64,000 nucleotides of DNA from Fusobacterium ulcerans (GCF_003019675.1 NZ_CP028105.1:946282-1010281); one strand, 5' to 3'. Positions 1 through 9,092 are shown, counted from the first letter of the stretch. Notes: a model not told the origin generated them from the letters alone. Made by a program: numbers and translations.

Positions 1-1607
1 ACTTTCATCCCAGGAGTTCTAAGTATTTTTGTTGTCCCATTATCCTGTGCAACTGTTGCTATCAAAGCTTCATTTAATTCATCATAATATTTTTTAGGAA
101 ATTTTGTTATTTCATGTTTTTCTCCTGTTATTGGAGTTACATTCTTTCCGCTAAAATCCACTAACTCTTTTACTAAATGAGGAGAATACACATATCCTTT
201 ATTTGCAATTGTAGCATAAAGAACAGCTATCTGTAGAGGAGTTACTGTAAGATACCCCTGCCCAATTGATAAAAGTATTGTGTCTCCCTTGTACCATCCG
301 CTTCCCATTACTTTCTTTTTCCATTCAGTATCTGGAAGCAGTCCTCTTTTTTCTCCAGGAATATCTATTCCTGTTTTTTCATTAATTCCAAATAAACGAG
401 CTGTATCTACTATCGGCTTATGACCTACTTGATCAGATAGTCTATAGTAGTAAGGGTTGGCTGACTCAACAATAGATTTTTTCATATCAACATATCCGTG
501 TCCCCCAACTTTCCAAGCTCTCCATCTCCATTTACCTATTTCATAATACCCAGTTTTATCTAGATATTTTTCTTTAGGGTCAATTCCGCTGTCAAGAAAT
601 GCCATTGCTGACACTACTTTAAATACCGATCCTGGAGGATACTCCCCTGCTATTGCTTTATTAGTCAGCGGCCTTCCCGGATCAGTTATTATTTTTTGCC
701 AGTCCTCATTTAAGATTTGAGAACTAAACATATTTAAAGAGTATGTAGGATAACTTACCATAGTAATTATTCCCCCAGTCTTAGGGTCCATAGCTATAAA
801 AGCTCCTACTCTCCCATCTTCTTTAAATTGCTCTTCCATATATTCTTGAAGTTCCATATCCAATGTCATATATAGATCTTTTCCAGGCACTGGATCTTTT
901 TCTTCTGCAACTCTTCTTTGCACTTTGTTAAAAGCATTTACTTCTATATATTCATATCCATCTTCACCTTGAAGCTGTTTATCATAAGCTCTTTCTATTC
1001 CATCTTTACCAACTATATCTCTTGGTGAGTATCCCTCATCTTTCAATTTCTCATACTCTTTTTCTGATATTTTTTTTACATAGCCTATACTGTGAGAAGC
1101 TACTGAATCATAAAGATATCTTCTTTTAGAATAAGTCTGTACTTGAAGATATGGATAATCAACTATCTTTTCCATTAATTTATGTGCTGTTTCTTCATCA
1201 AGACTTTCTATTAATACATTCTCTCTGGTATAAGGAAATATTTCTCCATTTCTTATTCTTTTCTTTATATAGTCTTCATCGTATCCAGTTACTTCACTGA
1301 TCTCTCTGACTATTTCAGGATCATTGTCCCTCTCTTTTAAATATACAAGCCTATATCCAGCACCATTTGTTACTACTAATCTCCCATCTCTATCATATAT
1401 TTTTCCTCTTGGAGATTCTATTTTCTTTAATTTAAATCTATTCTTTTCAGAAAGATATGCATATCTATCCCCTCTTACAAGCTGAAGATACATCATTCTT
1501 GAACCAAGTCCTAAAAATACAAGCAAAATAAAAACTTTAAATATCACATCTCTTTTGCTATTATCTGACCCTAATTTTATTTGAATTTTTCCATTTTTCA
1601 TAGTCAT
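1..1607 (-). CDS. mrdA: Penicillin-binding protein 2, peptidoglycan transpeptidase (3' end outside window)
   Basis: The frame runs from an ATG at 1607 (or a second in-frame ATG at 1601) to the window edge, so the C-terminus is missing. An N-terminal membrane anchor lies at about residues 22-40, followed by the PBP dimerisation domain and then the transpeptidase domain. The catalytic SxxK motif is visible as SVFK near residue 327, and the second motif as SAN in ESANPYYYRL; the KTG motif would lie beyond the edge. PBP2 cross-links peptidoglycan for cell elongation on the periplasmic face. The mreD stop overlaps the 1607 ATG as TAATG, which suggests translational coupling, but the AGAGG ribosome site is better spaced for 1601. 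Neighbouring mreD supports an elongasome role. Confidence 0.93.
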   Translation of the reverse strand, partial: MTMKNGKIQIKLGSDNSKRDVIFKVFILLVFLGLGSRMMYLQLVRGDRYAYLSEKNRFKLKKIESPRGKIYDRDGRLVVTNGAGYRLVYLKERDNDPEIVREISEVTGYDEDYIKKRIRNGEIFPYTRENVLIESLDEETAHKLMEKIVDYPYLQVQTYSKRRYLYDSVASHSIGYVKKISEKEYEKLKDEGYSPRDIVGKDGIERAYDKQLQGEDGYEYIEVNAFNKVQRRVAEEKDPVPGKDLYMTLDMELQEYMEEQFKEDGRVGAFIAMDPKTGGIITMVSYPTYSLNMFSSQILNEDWQKIITDPGRPLTNKAIAGEYPPGSVFKVVSAMAFLDSGIDPKEKYLDKTGYYEIGKWRWRAWKVGGHGYVDMKKSIVESANPYYYRLSDQVGHKPIVDTARLFGINEKTGIDIPGEKRGLLPDTEWKKKVMGSGWYKGDTILLSIGQGYLTVTPLQIAVLYATIANKGYVYSPHLVKELVDFSGKNVTPITGEKHEITKFPKKYYDELNEALIATVAQDNGTTKILRTPGMK

Positions 1608-2020
1608 TATCCTCTAGTATTTTTCTTCTTTCGCATAATTGCCACATACAAGTAATTAAATATTACAAACCCAATAAAATTAAATATCAAATAATGTAGG
1701 TTATAATTTTTATACACCATTATAAAATACATTCCAAGCTGCACTATAGAAATGCTTAGAATATTTTCTTTGCTATAAACAAAATTTAAAAATATAAAGT
1801 TAAACAGATAGTAAAATACTGCCATTATCAAAAACAATCTTACAAAATCATGAGTCTGTAATGAAAGAATTACAGTCATCAAAAATATACAGCTCACTGA
1901 ACGAATCCTCTTCAAAGTTACTAAATAAGTAAAAAATGGAACCGCTATTATTAATACAGGGCTGTTAAAAGGTAAGCTTGCTTCTATTATTATTCCTAAA
2001 AAAGACAATATATAAATCAT
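1607..2020 (-). CDS. mreD: Rod shape-determining protein MreD-like membrane protein
   Basis: A 137-residue, very hydrophobic protein with about four or five predicted membrane segments and a short basic tail (MRKKKNTRG). No catalytic motif is expected in this family. The assignment rests on size, topology and position immediately before mrdA, the usual MreD-PBP2 arrangement; sequence identity alone would be weak because MreD is poorly conserved. In rod-forming bacteria MreD is an inner-membrane part of the elongation complex that links MreB/MreC to PBP2. mreB and mreC are not in the window; the upstream partner here is a LytR_C-domain protein instead. Confidence 0.75.
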   Translation of the reverse strand: MIYILSFLGIIIEASLPFNSPVLIIAVPFFTYLVTLKRIRSVSCIFLMTVILSLQTHDFVRLFLIMAVFYYLFNFIFLNFVYSKENILSISIVQLGMYFIMVYKNYNLHYLIFNFIGFVIFNYLYVAIMRKKKNTRG

Positions 2021-2031
2021 CAGTCCATCCT

Positions 2032-3006
2032 CTATTTAGCAAATATCATTATTTTGTTCTTTAGACTATCTTTTTCTATCATATCTTTTATATCAAGCTT
2101 TTGAGCTATTTTATATGCTATAAAGTAATCTTCGGAATTATATTCTATTACTGAACTTTCAACTTTTGAATCATTTTTTACATTTTTAATATTTTTATAT
2201 CCCAATTTTTTTAGTTCTTTTCCCATTTCATCTGCTGTACCAGTATTTCCAACTACTTCTACAGTAAAATCTACGTTTTGCTCTTTTCCTAAAACAACTA
2301 CTACGTTAGCAAGAGTCGGGATAGATGGAACATCTTTAATTTTAAAATATTTTTCATCTAACTGCATTAAGACTTCCTGTGTTTTTTCTTTAGAAATATC
2401 ATTCATTATTACATAACTTTCTTCAAGGAATGTCTCATAGTTTGCAGCATTATATTTCATTGAAAGATTTTTCTTTAAAACTTCTCCAGTTTTTCTTGCA
2501 TAACCTGCTCTTCCATTAGCATTTAATATATCTACTATTATATTTTCATTTACTTCATTAGCTCTGTTAGTGTCTGTGTATAAAGTATCAAACATTGAAT
2601 ATAAACTTGATGTAAGGATATATCTTTTATCCCCTATATTTGTTTCAGGGATATTTTTAGCATTTTTTACATTAAGTTTTATATCTCCAAATTTTATTAC
2701 TTTATAGTTATCAACCTTTTCAGGAAGAATTTTATTTATTGTTGCCATTATCTCTTCTTTATTTTTATCTTTTACAAGATCTTCCACAGTCTCATCTTTA
2801 CTGATGTTTATTTCATAAGGTATTTTTACAGCAAGCTTATCCTCATATACAGCTATAAGGTTGCTTTTTCCAATTATAAGATATCTGCTGTTTTTATCTA
2901 AATCTCTATTTCCATCATTCATATTTATAACTAAAAAAACTGCTAACGCTATTATTATTCCTACTACAAATATTATTAGTTTTAATTTCCCTATTCCTTT
3001 ATTCAT
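2032..3006 (-). CDS. Membrane-anchored LytR_C-domain protein
   Basis: 324 residues with one N-terminal membrane segment (about residues 8-27) and an extracytoplasmic remainder. The stretch IIVDILNANGRAGYARKTG, followed later by VVVVLG, matches the pattern of the LytR_C (LytR/CpsA/Psr C-terminal) domain. A second, weaker copy follows (VDFTVEVVGNTGTADEMGKEL). No LCP catalytic domain is visible, so it should not be called a LytR phosphotransferase. Domains of this kind occur in envelope proteins of unknown mechanism. It overlaps mtaB by 8 bases and precedes mreD by 11, so it is probably cotranscribed with cell-wall elongation genes. Confidence 0.65.
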   Translation of the reverse strand: MNKGIGKLKLIIFVVGIIIALAVFLVINMNDGNRDLDKNSRYLIIGKSNLIAVYEDKLAVKIPYEINISKDETVEDLVKDKNKEEIMATINKILPEKVDNYKVIKFGDIKLNVKNAKNIPETNIGDKRYILTSSLYSMFDTLYTDTNRANEVNENIIVDILNANGRAGYARKTGEVLKKNLSMKYNAANYETFLEESYVIMNDISKEKTQEVLMQLDEKYFKIKDVPSIPTLANVVVVLGKEQNVDFTVEVVGNTGTADEMGKELKKLGYKNIKNVKNDSKVESSVIEYNSEDYFIAYKIAQKLDIKDMIEKDSLKNKIMIFAK

Positions 3007-4297
3007 CAGCTATCAACATCTCCTTTTCTAAAGAATTTATTTTCACATTAATAATACTGTTGAGCTTTATTTCGTTATCTTTAACTTTTACTCTAAGGTA
3101 GTTTTCACTATAACCATATAAGTATCCATTTTCTCTTTCTTCCAAGAGAACATTTAAATGTTTTCCTATGTATTTTTCTCTTTCTTTTTCAGCCATTTTC
3201 ATTTTAAGAGCTTCTAATCTATCAGCTCTCTCTTTTTTTATTTTGGCATCTATTTTATCTGTAAAACTGCTTGCAAGAGTATTTTCTCTATCAGAATACT
3301 GAAATATATGAATTCCTGAAAACCCTATTTTTTCTATAAGATCATATGACTTTTGAAACATTTCTTCAGTTTCTCCTGGAAATCCTACTATTACATCAGC
3401 TGTATATTCCATATCCTCTACTTTTTCTTTTAATTTCAGAAGTCTATCTTCAATAAGAGAACTTCCATATTTTCTTCTCATTCTTTTTAATACATCATCA
3501 TCACACGACTGCAAAGAAATATGAAGATGAGGCATAAGTTTTTTATTCTTAAACATATCCATAAATTCATCAGAAATTTTATCAGGATAAACTGATCCTA
3601 TTCTTACTCTTTCCAATTTATTTATTTCTAATATTGATTTTAAAAGTGATTCAAAATTTTCTCCTTCATCAAGATCTTCTCCATAAGCTCCTAAATTTAT
3701 CCCTATAAGAATAACCTCTTTGAATCCTTCTTCTACTAATTTTTCTATTTCTTTGATTATATTATATTTCTTCCTTGACCTGCTTTTTCCTCTTGCAAAA
3801 GGTATTTTGCAATAAGAACAGAAATTATTACACCCATCTTGAATTTTAACATAGGCTCTAGACATCTCTCTCAATGTTGCAAACTCATATTCTGTATATT
3901 CATTATCTAAAAATATATTGTGATTTTTCACTTTTTCCATAGTCCTGTTTTCTATATCTTCTATAAAATTAACTATGGCATTTTTATCACTGTTTCCAAT
4001 GACATAATCTATTTCTTCCATCTCCAGAAGTTCTTTGCTGTTAGTTTGAGCATAACATCCAGTAACTATTACTATTCCTTCTGGATTTATTTTTTTTGCT
4101 CTTCTCAGCATATTTCTTGTTTTTCTGTCTGCTACGCTGGTAACAGTACATGAATTAACTATATAAATATCAGCTTCCTCTTCAAAAGCTGTTTCTGTAT
4201 ACTCTTTTTTTAATAACTGGTTCTTTATACTTTCAGTCTCATACTGATTTACTTTACATCCTAAAGTATAAAAAGCAACTCTTTTATTGAAACTCAT
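2999..4297 (-). CDS. mtaB: tRNA (t6A37) methylthiotransferase MtaB
   Basis: 432 residues, the usual length. The N-terminal MTTase domain has three cluster cysteines at about residues 14 (TLGCKVNQYE), 50 (NSCTVT) and 81 (GCYAQ). The radical-SAM CxxxCxxC triad is at about 156/160/163 in GCNNFCSYCKIPFARG, and a TRAM domain closes the protein. The variants GCKVNQYE and CKIPFARG favour MtaB over MiaB or RimO. It converts t6A37 to ms2t6A37 in tRNAs reading ANN codons, using SAM and iron-sulfur clusters. It overlaps rsmE by 14 bases and the LytR_C gene by 8, consistent with one operon. Confidence 0.93.
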   Translation of the reverse strand: MSFNKRVAFYTLGCKVNQYETESIKNQLLKKEYTETAFEEEADIYIVNSCTVTSVADRKTRNMLRRAKKINPEGIVIVTGCYAQTNSKELLEMEEIDYVIGNSDKNAIVNFIEDIENRTMEKVKNHNIFLDNEYTEYEFATLREMSRAYVKIQDGCNNFCSYCKIPFARGKSRSRKKYNIIKEIEKLVEEGFKEVILIGINLGAYGEDLDEGENFESLLKSILEINKLERVRIGSVYPDKISDEFMDMFKNKKLMPHLHISLQSCDDDVLKRMRRKYGSSLIEDRLLKLKEKVEDMEYTADVIVGFPGETEEMFQKSYDLIEKIGFSGIHIFQYSDRENTLASSFTDKIDAKIKKERADRLEALKMKMAEKEREKYIGKHLNVLLEERENGYLYGYSENYLRVKVKDNEIKLNSIINVKINSLEKEMLIADE

Positions 4298-4997
4298 TTA
4301 TTAATATTCCTCCTACTACAATAGAGGCTGTTTCTGCTCTTAGTATCCTTCTTCCTAAAGTAACTATATCTGCTTTTTTACTTTTCAAAAATTCTATTTC
4401 TTCTGGGGCAAATCCCCCTTCTGATCCAATTATATATAGAACTCTCTCTGGAAGTTTTTCTCTGTTTCTCAATAAATTTTTAAGTGTATATTCCTCTTCG
4501 CATTCATAAGGAACAATCACAAGATCATATTTTTCAAACTCTATCTCTTCAAGTTTTTTCACTTCATCTATCTCAGTAGCTTTAACTGCCTGGCATTGTT
4601 TTAAAGCTTCTCTTACTATAAGATCCCACTTATCTTTCTTTTCTGTTATTTTAGCAACACCTCTCTTTACAGATAGAGGTATTATTTTATTAATTCCGAT
4701 TTCTGTGAGTTTTTGAATAGCAAGATCCATTTTATCATTTTTTAATATTCCTAATGCGGCATCTATTTTTACTTTATGAGAATATCTGTCTTCAAATATC
4801 TGTTCTATTTCTAGAATTATCTCTTTTTTATCTATAGAAACAACTTTACAGAAATACTCTTTTTCGCCATCTACAGCTCTTATTTCTTCATCTAGTTTTA
4901 TTCTGAAAACATTTTTCAAATGATTTATATCGCTTTTTTCATTAACTGTAATCCTGCTTCCGCTAATATTCTCACCTGTTATTATAACACTTATCAC
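4284..4997 (-). CDS. rsmE: 16S rRNA (uracil-1498-N3)-methyltransferase
   Basis: 237 residues of the SPOUT methyltransferase family. The C-terminal knot carries the RsmE signatures IIGSEGGFAPEEI and LGRRILRAETA, which form the SAM pocket; the N-terminal part is the PUA-like RNA-binding domain. It methylates N3 of U1498 in 16S rRNA, near the decoding centre. The gene sits between the Rrf2 regulator (9-base gap) and mtaB (overlap), so two RNA modification genes are adjacent. No oddities were noted. Confidence 0.94.
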   Translation of the reverse strand: MISVIITGENISGSRITVNEKSDINHLKNVFRIKLDEEIRAVDGEKEYFCKVVSIDKKEIILEIEQIFEDRYSHKVKIDAALGILKNDKMDLAIQKLTEIGINKIIPLSVKRGVAKITEKKDKWDLIVREALKQCQAVKATEIDEVKKLEEIEFEKYDLVIVPYECEEEYTLKNLLRNREKLPERVLYIIGSEGGFAPEEIEFLKSKKADIVTLGRRILRAETASIVVGGILINEFQ

Positions 4998-5006
4998 TCT
5001 AAACTC

Positions 5007-5429
5007 CTATATCATATCTTTATTTTTTATAAATTCATTTAAAGTAGTTTCTTTTAATATTTTTGTCATAGCACTGTCAAGTTTACTCCATATGCAAGTA
5101 GTACCACAAGTTTGTTCGCTGCATGTAGCCTTGTGCTCTTCACTTTCATTGCAATCAATGACTTTGTCCTCTTCGTCAAGTATTTTATATAACTGATGCA
5201 GTGTTATTTCAGTTGGTTCCTTTGCCAATCTGTATCCACCGTTAGGTCCTCTTTTACCTTCTATTATATTTTCATTTTTTAATTTAAAAAGAATCTGCTC
5301 AAGATATTGTACAGAAATATTCTGATCATCAGCAATCTCTTTTATCCTTACTAATTTTTCTTCTCCGCTTTTCTCAGCTATGTATGCTAAAGCTCTTAGA
5401 CCATATCTAACTTTTGTGCTTATCTTCAT
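5007..5429 (-). CDS. Rrf2/IscR-family transcriptional regulator
   Basis: The start at 5429 ([14 protein letters not shown]) is chosen over an upstream in-frame ATG because GGGAG lies just before it and family members begin with this motif. The gene then overlaps the ruvB end by 23 bases. The protein has about 140 residues: an N-terminal winged helix ([20 protein letters not shown], then GPNGGYRL) and a C-terminal cysteine cluster ([12 protein letters not shown] ... CGTTC) of the kind that holds an iron-sulfur cluster in IscR and relatives. It probably senses iron-sulfur or redox state. No isc or suf genes are adjacent, so its targets cannot be inferred. Confidence 0.85.
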   Translation of the reverse strand: MKISTKVRYGLRALAYIAEKSGEEKLVRIKEIADDQNISVQYLEQILFKLKNENIIEGKRGPNGGYRLAKEPTEITLHQLYKILDEEDKVIDCNESEEHKATCSEQTCGTTCIWSKLDSAMTKILKETTLNEFIKNKDMI

Positions 5430-6429
5430 TTTCTCCCAGCTCCTTAACACCTTTAAAATGTTCATATGCTTTTTCAGTTACCATTCTTCCTCTGTTAGTT
5501 CTTTTTAGATAACCGATTTTTACCAGATAAGGTTCATAAACCTCTTCCAGAGTTCTTTTGTCTTCTCCTAACATAAGAGAAAGAGTATCTATACCTACAG
5601 GACCTCCCCCGTAGTTATCAATGATGGCATTTACTATATCTCTATCTAAATCATCCAGCCCTGCTGAATCTATTCCTAGTATATCCAGCGCCTTTAAAGA
5701 AATATCTCTGTCTATAATTCCGTTACCTCTTATTTCACAAAAATCTCTCACTCTCTTCAAAAGACGATTTGCTATTCTTGGAGTTCCTCTGCTTCTGCTT
5801 GCAAGCTCCTTTGCTCCATCCAGCTCGATTTTTACTCCCAGTATATTTCCTCCTCTAAGGATAATATCTGTTATTTCTTCTTCACTGTAGTATTCCATTC
5901 TGTGAGTCACTCCAAATCTATCTCTCAGTGGAGAACTCAAAAGTCCTGCTCTTGTCGTCGCTCCTATGAGAGTAAAACTTGGAAGCTCTATTCTTATAGA
6001 ACGTGCAGAAGGTCCTTTACCTATGATGATATCAAGCTCTTTATCTTCCATAGCAGGATACAATATTTCTTCAACAGTGTTGTTCAGTCTATGTATCTCA
6101 TCTATAAAAAGTATATCATTCTCTTCAAGAGAAGTAAGTATAGCTGCAAGGTCCCCTGCTCTTTCCAGTACAGGTCCTGAAGTTATTTTTAAATTTGCCC
6201 CCATCTCTGTAGCTATAACCCCTGCAAGAGTAGTCTTTCCTAACCCCGGAGGCCCGTATAAAAGAATATGATCAATAGATCCTCCTCTTTTTTTGGCAGC
6301 TTCTATAGATATCGACATTTTTTCTTTCAGAGAAACCTGTCCAATATACTCTTTAAAACATCTCGGTCTGAGAGTTCTTTGAATTTCTATATCATTCTCC
6401 ATTTCTGAAGTTGTTATTACTCTATCCAC
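5407..6429 (-). CDS. ruvB: Holliday junction branch migration ATPase RuvB
   Basis: 340 residues. Walker A is GPPGLGKT at about 59-66, Walker B DEIH at about 110-113, sensor 1 lies in GATTRAG, and the arginine finger region is RDRFG. The C-terminal winged helix contains [10 protein letters not shown] and the RTNRGR tail. RuvB forms the hexameric motor that, with RuvA, drives branch migration during recombinational repair. ruvA and ruvC are not adjacent. The upstream neighbour, a DUF445 protein, ends 10 bases before the start. Confidence 0.97.
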   Translation of the reverse strand: MDRVITTSEMENDIEIQRTLRPRCFKEYIGQVSLKEKMSISIEAAKKRGGSIDHILLYGPPGLGKTTLAGVIATEMGANLKITSGPVLERAGDLAAILTSLEENDILFIDEIHRLNNTVEEILYPAMEDKELDIIIGKGPSARSIRIELPSFTLIGATTRAGLLSSPLRDRFGVTHRMEYYSEEEITDIILRGGNILGVKIELDGAKELASRSRGTPRIANRLLKRVRDFCEIRGNGIIDRDISLKALDILGIDSAGLDDLDRDIVNAIIDNYGGGPVGIDTLSLMLGEDKRTLEEVYEPYLVKIGYLKRTNRGRMVTEKAYEHFKGVKELGENEDKHKS

Positions 6430-6439
6430 TTTCCTCTCC

Positions 6440-7060
6440 TTATATAAACAGACTTACTCCAAATTGAAAAAACCCTATTATTCCTCCTAATACAGCTCCT
6501 ACCACTTCTATATGCTTCAATTCCTTTCTAGCAAGAGAATATGTTATGTCTTCAAGTTTTTCAAGAGAAAATCCATCTACATTTTTTATTATTATCTCTC
6601 TGAAATCTACTTTTTCCTCTAAGTAGTTAGAAAACATTTCTATGATAGTATCTTTATTTTCAAGAATAGAAGTTTTTATCATACTTTTTATTTTTCTAAG
6701 CATATCATCACTCATAAACATAGCAAGCATAGGAAATTTTTTTACCAATTCCCCTTCTAATTTTGCATCAAGAATTTTATCAATCATATTTCCCATTCTT
6801 ATTTCTAACTCTTCTCCATCTAAACTGCTTGTTACATCTTTTAAAGAGATGAGTTCTTTTTGTACTGTATCCGCTATGCTTACAGCTATTTCATGTTTTC
6901 TTTTGGGAATAAGCCCCTGTATCTTAAATAATCCAAAGTTTATTTCTTTATATGGTCTAAAAAGCATTTTGATGGCTACATAGTTAGTTATCCATCCGAT
7001 CATTGCTCCTATTCCTACTATAAGAGCTAATTTTATTAACATTGCATTCAATTCTGTCAT
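6440..7060 (-). CDS. DUF445 family membrane protein
   Basis: 206 residues with hydrophobic segments at both ends (about residues 7-30 and 185-206) and a helical middle. The N-terminal signature [19 protein letters not shown] followed by [11 protein letters not shown] is characteristic of DUF445 (YheB-like) proteins, whose function is unknown. It is shorter than many members. It is the first gene of the operon leading into ruvB; good promoters lie 50 and 240 bases upstream. Confidence 0.85.
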   Translation of the reverse strand: MTELNAMLIKLALIVGIGAMIGWITNYVAIKMLFRPYKEINFGLFKIQGLIPKRKHEIAVSIADTVQKELISLKDVTSSLDGEELEIRMGNMIDKILDAKLEGELVKKFPMLAMFMSDDMLRKIKSMIKTSILENKDTIIEMFSNYLEEKVDFREIIIKNVDGFSLEKLEDITYSLARKELKHIEVVGAVLGGIIGFFQFGVSLFI

Positions 7061-7111
7061 TGTATTTCACCTTCAAATTTCATTAAAATTTCATTACTTC
7101 TCTAGTAAACT

Positions 7112-7140
7112 ATTTTATCATAAATATTGTATTTTTTCAA
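7112..7140 (-). promoter_or_regulatory. Proximal sigma-70-type promoter of the ruvB-mrdA operon
   Basis: On the minus strand TTGAAA (7135-7140) and TAAAAT (7112-7117) are separated by exactly 17 bases, about 50 bases before the DUF445 start codon. This is seen in the sequence; activity is inferred. Confidence 0.65.
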
Positions 7141-7302
7141 TTATTATAACCATAAACATTACAATTATCATCATTTTTTTCCGCTTTATGTTCAGAAATA
7201 AAAAGAAGATGCCTCAAAAAATTTAAAAATAAGATTTTTACTTTTGTGTCATCCCCTAAGTATATTTTATTTTTTTACAGTTTTTTGCAATACACTAATA
7301 CC

Positions 7303-7331
7303 ATTTTATGATGAATATAGAAAATTGTCAA
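7303..7331 (-). promoter_or_regulatory. Distal sigma-70-type promoter upstream of the ruvB-mrdA operon
   Basis: On the minus strand TTGACA (7326-7331) and TAAAAT (7303-7308) have a 17-base spacer. Its -10 lies within the most degenerate of the three short repeats described for this intergenic region. Transcription would give a 5' leader of about 235 nt in front of the DUF445 gene. Confidence 0.6.
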
Positions 7332-7401
7332 TACAGGCATTCTCTTTTGCTGATTTTTATTTATTTTCTACCAACACCATTTTGCAAATATTCAATCAAA
7401 A

Positions 7402-7433
7402 AAACTCTAGCAGCTTAAATTTACTACTAGAGT
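7402..7433 (-). terminator. Intrinsic terminator of the toxin-antitoxin operon
   Basis: On the minus strand, CTCTAGTAG and CTGCTAGAG arms form a 9-bp stem with one mismatch around a short AT loop, followed directly by seven T residues. It lies about 60 bases after the antitoxin stop. Confidence 0.75.
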
Positions 7434-7491
7434 CTTAATAAATTTTTTATTTATTTTCCAACAACACCATTTGATAAATGTTTATCATTTC

Positions 7492-8595
7492 TTATTCAAG
7501 AATATATTTTTCCCTTAAATCATTGTATTTATCATATCCTATAATATTTTCTTTTTGTAATCTTCCTACAACTATTCCTGAATGAATATTTATTGATTTA
7601 GCAAATCTACAAATTGAATCCTTACTAAAATCAGACTTTAAAACAAAATCTTCATATTCCTCTTTAGAAATTAAAGTATTTTTTGAAAATTCATCAGCTT
7701 CATTTTCAAGAGTTTTATCTAAATTTTGCAAAGTTTCTTCAGTATACCCATCAGATAAAATAGTCATAGCAATTTTCTTTTGTAAAACATGTTTTATTTC
7801 ATGGAAAAGTGAAAACCAAAATATATCTGCAAATTTTCTTCTTACGTTTATAGCTAAAATTACCTTTTCTTTATTTATCCATTTTACTGCACCATTAATT
7901 TTAGAATTTTTTAAATGAGGTAATAAAATAAAACTTACTCCGCATTCTTTAAAAATTTCTTTTAGTCTAGGATAAAATACCTTTGGAGATTGTAATGTCA
8001 TTTTTCTTATTTCAGGAATACTTTTTAATAATTTTTCTTTATCAAAATGTTGACTTATATTTAATTTTACTCCCTCATTAATTGCTGTTTGGACCCAAAG
8101 ATTTGAATTTATTATATTTTTTTCATAAATTTTTGTATTTTCTTTTCTATAGCTAGTAAAATAATCAATTCTATCAAAACTTTTTAAAGATGCAACATTA
8201 AAATAACTGCATAAATTTTCTATTTTTTCTTTTTTTGTTTTTGCTGGCTCTACTAATTTTTGCTCTACAAAAAAATTATAATCAATATAATCTAAAACAA
8301 CTATTTGTTTTTTAATATCTTCATTTTTTTTTATTTCATTCATTACATCTTCATATTTTCTTTGTAAATTTTTCCACACTTCAACAGATGTCTTATACAT
8401 AATGGCCAAGCCTATTGCCACTTCATCTGAAAGATTAATTTCTCCATTTAATAATTTGCTTATAGTCTTAGGAGTAGTCCCAATTTTTTTTGCAAATTCT
8501 TGCTGTGTTAACTCTTCCTCTTCTATCAATTCTTTAATGTAATATCCAGGATGAAAGGCAATCATATTCTTATATTCTACTATCAAATTATTCAT
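7492..8595 (-). CDS. HigA-like antitoxin with C-terminal ImmA/IrrE metallopeptidase domain
   Basis: 367 residues. The N-terminal helix-turn-helix (about 28-70, LTQQEFAKKIGTTPKTISKLL) is of the HigA/XRE type, and the leading AFHPGYYIKELIEE is the typical HigA opening. The C-terminal half has the zinc protease motif HEIKH at about 265-269, with a further Glu-rich helix (ENEADEFSKN, about 297-306), as in M78 peptidases. By family knowledge the N-terminus would bind the operator and neutralise the upstream toxin; the protease activity is inferred. The ORF overlaps the toxin gene by 8 bases. HigA antitoxins of about 100 residues are usual, so this is a long, fused form. Confidence 0.85.
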   Translation of the reverse strand: MNNLIVEYKNMIAFHPGYYIKELIEEEELTQQEFAKKIGTTPKTISKLLNGEINLSDEVAIGLAIMYKTSVEVWKNLQRKYEDVMNEIKKNEDIKKQIVVLDYIDYNFFVEQKLVEPAKTKKEKIENLCSYFNVASLKSFDRIDYFTSYRKENTKIYEKNIINSNLWVQTAINEGVKLNISQHFDKEKLLKSIPEIRKMTLQSPKVFYPRLKEIFKECGVSFILLPHLKNSKINGAVKWINKEKVILAINVRRKFADIFWFSLFHEIKHVLQKKIAMTILSDGYTEETLQNLDKTLENEADEFSKNTLISKEEYEDFVLKSDFSKDSICRFAKSINIHSGIVVGRLQKENIIGYDKYNDLREKYILE

Positions 8596-8941
8596 AATGA
8601 TTGCTCACCTCCAAAATTATTATTATTTTTGTACATTTATATATTAATTGCATATCACTATGATCTTTAATTATATTTTCTTCATCATCTAAAGGTTGTA
8701 TTATTAGTCTAAAACCTGAAGTTTTTCCTAAATCAATAGCGTATGTTCCTTTTCTATTCCCCATAAGAGGATGCAGTCTATAACTAGGGACATTTGCTAT
8801 ATCAGATAAATTTGCAGCACTCAAAATAAAATTTATAGTAGAATGTAATTTTAATGCCACATTTTGTGAATATTCTTTTTTAGCTTCTTTGAAATCTGTG
8901 CATCTTTTTTCTAATTTCTTCCCACTATACTTTATTTTCAT
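8588..8941 (-). CDS. HigB/RelE-family toxin
   Basis: 117 residues, the size of HigB-type killer proteins. The recognisable core is SYRLHPLMGNRKGTYAIDL followed by GFRLIIQPLDD, the fold segment holding the RNase residues of RelE/HigB toxins, and the C-terminus IIILEVSNHYE matches the family ending. It would cleave mRNA on the ribosome and be neutralised by the adjacent fused antitoxin. Toxin-first order with an 8-base overlap is typical of higBA loci. GGTAG precedes the start codon. Confidence 0.8.
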   Translation of the reverse strand: MKIKYSGKKLEKRCTDFKEAKKEYSQNVALKLHSTINFILSAANLSDIANVPSYRLHPLMGNRKGTYAIDLGKTSGFRLIIQPLDDEENIIKDHSDMQLIYKCTKIIIILEVSNHYE

Positions 8942-8958
8942 TATCTACCTTCTTAATA

Positions 8959-9008
8959 AAATTACCTTTTTGGTAATTTATTTTATCATATTTGCTATAA
9001 AAAGTAAA
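8959..9008 (-). promoter_or_regulatory. Toxin-antitoxin promoter with palindromic operator
   Basis: On the minus strand TTTACT (9003-9008) and TAAAAT (8980-8985) are 17 bases apart. Directly downstream, over the expected transcription start, is a perfect inverted repeat: AAATTACC, five bases, GGTAATTT (8959-8979). Position and symmetry suggest autorepression by the HigA-like protein, which is the known behaviour of such antitoxins; binding itself is inferred. Confidence 0.65.
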
Positions 9009-9092
9009 ATATAATTTTACTTTTTATACTTTCAATCACTTCAAAATTCAATTCAATTTTTTATTCAGACTCAAAAACAATTTTTATTTCAG

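Larger units (their letters stand above)
7287..7488 (-). repeat. Three degenerate copies of a short element behind the toxin-antitoxin operon
   Basis: Two similar copies cover about 7354-7390 and 7443-7480 (shared core TTTATTTATTTTC, then AACACCATTT on the plus strand), and a weaker third lies at about 7287-7319. On the minus strand each keeps a frame with K/Q-M-V-L: LNICKMVLVENK-stop, INIYQMVLLENK-stop and YIHHKMVLVYCKKL-stop. The copy nearest the antitoxin is a 13-codon ORF (7447-7488) starting 3 bases after the antitoxin stop. They may be relics of a duplicated gene end or short peptides. The rest of this 430-base gap holds a terminator and two promoters. Confidence 0.5.

Noticed and set aside
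7244-7438. 64-residue plus-strand ORF
   Set aside because: Low-complexity product, no ribosome site, and it crosses the toxin-antitoxin terminator and a minus-strand promoter.
7354-7480. CRISPR array idea for the repeated element
   Set aside because: Only two or three imperfect copies with unequal spacing and no cas genes.
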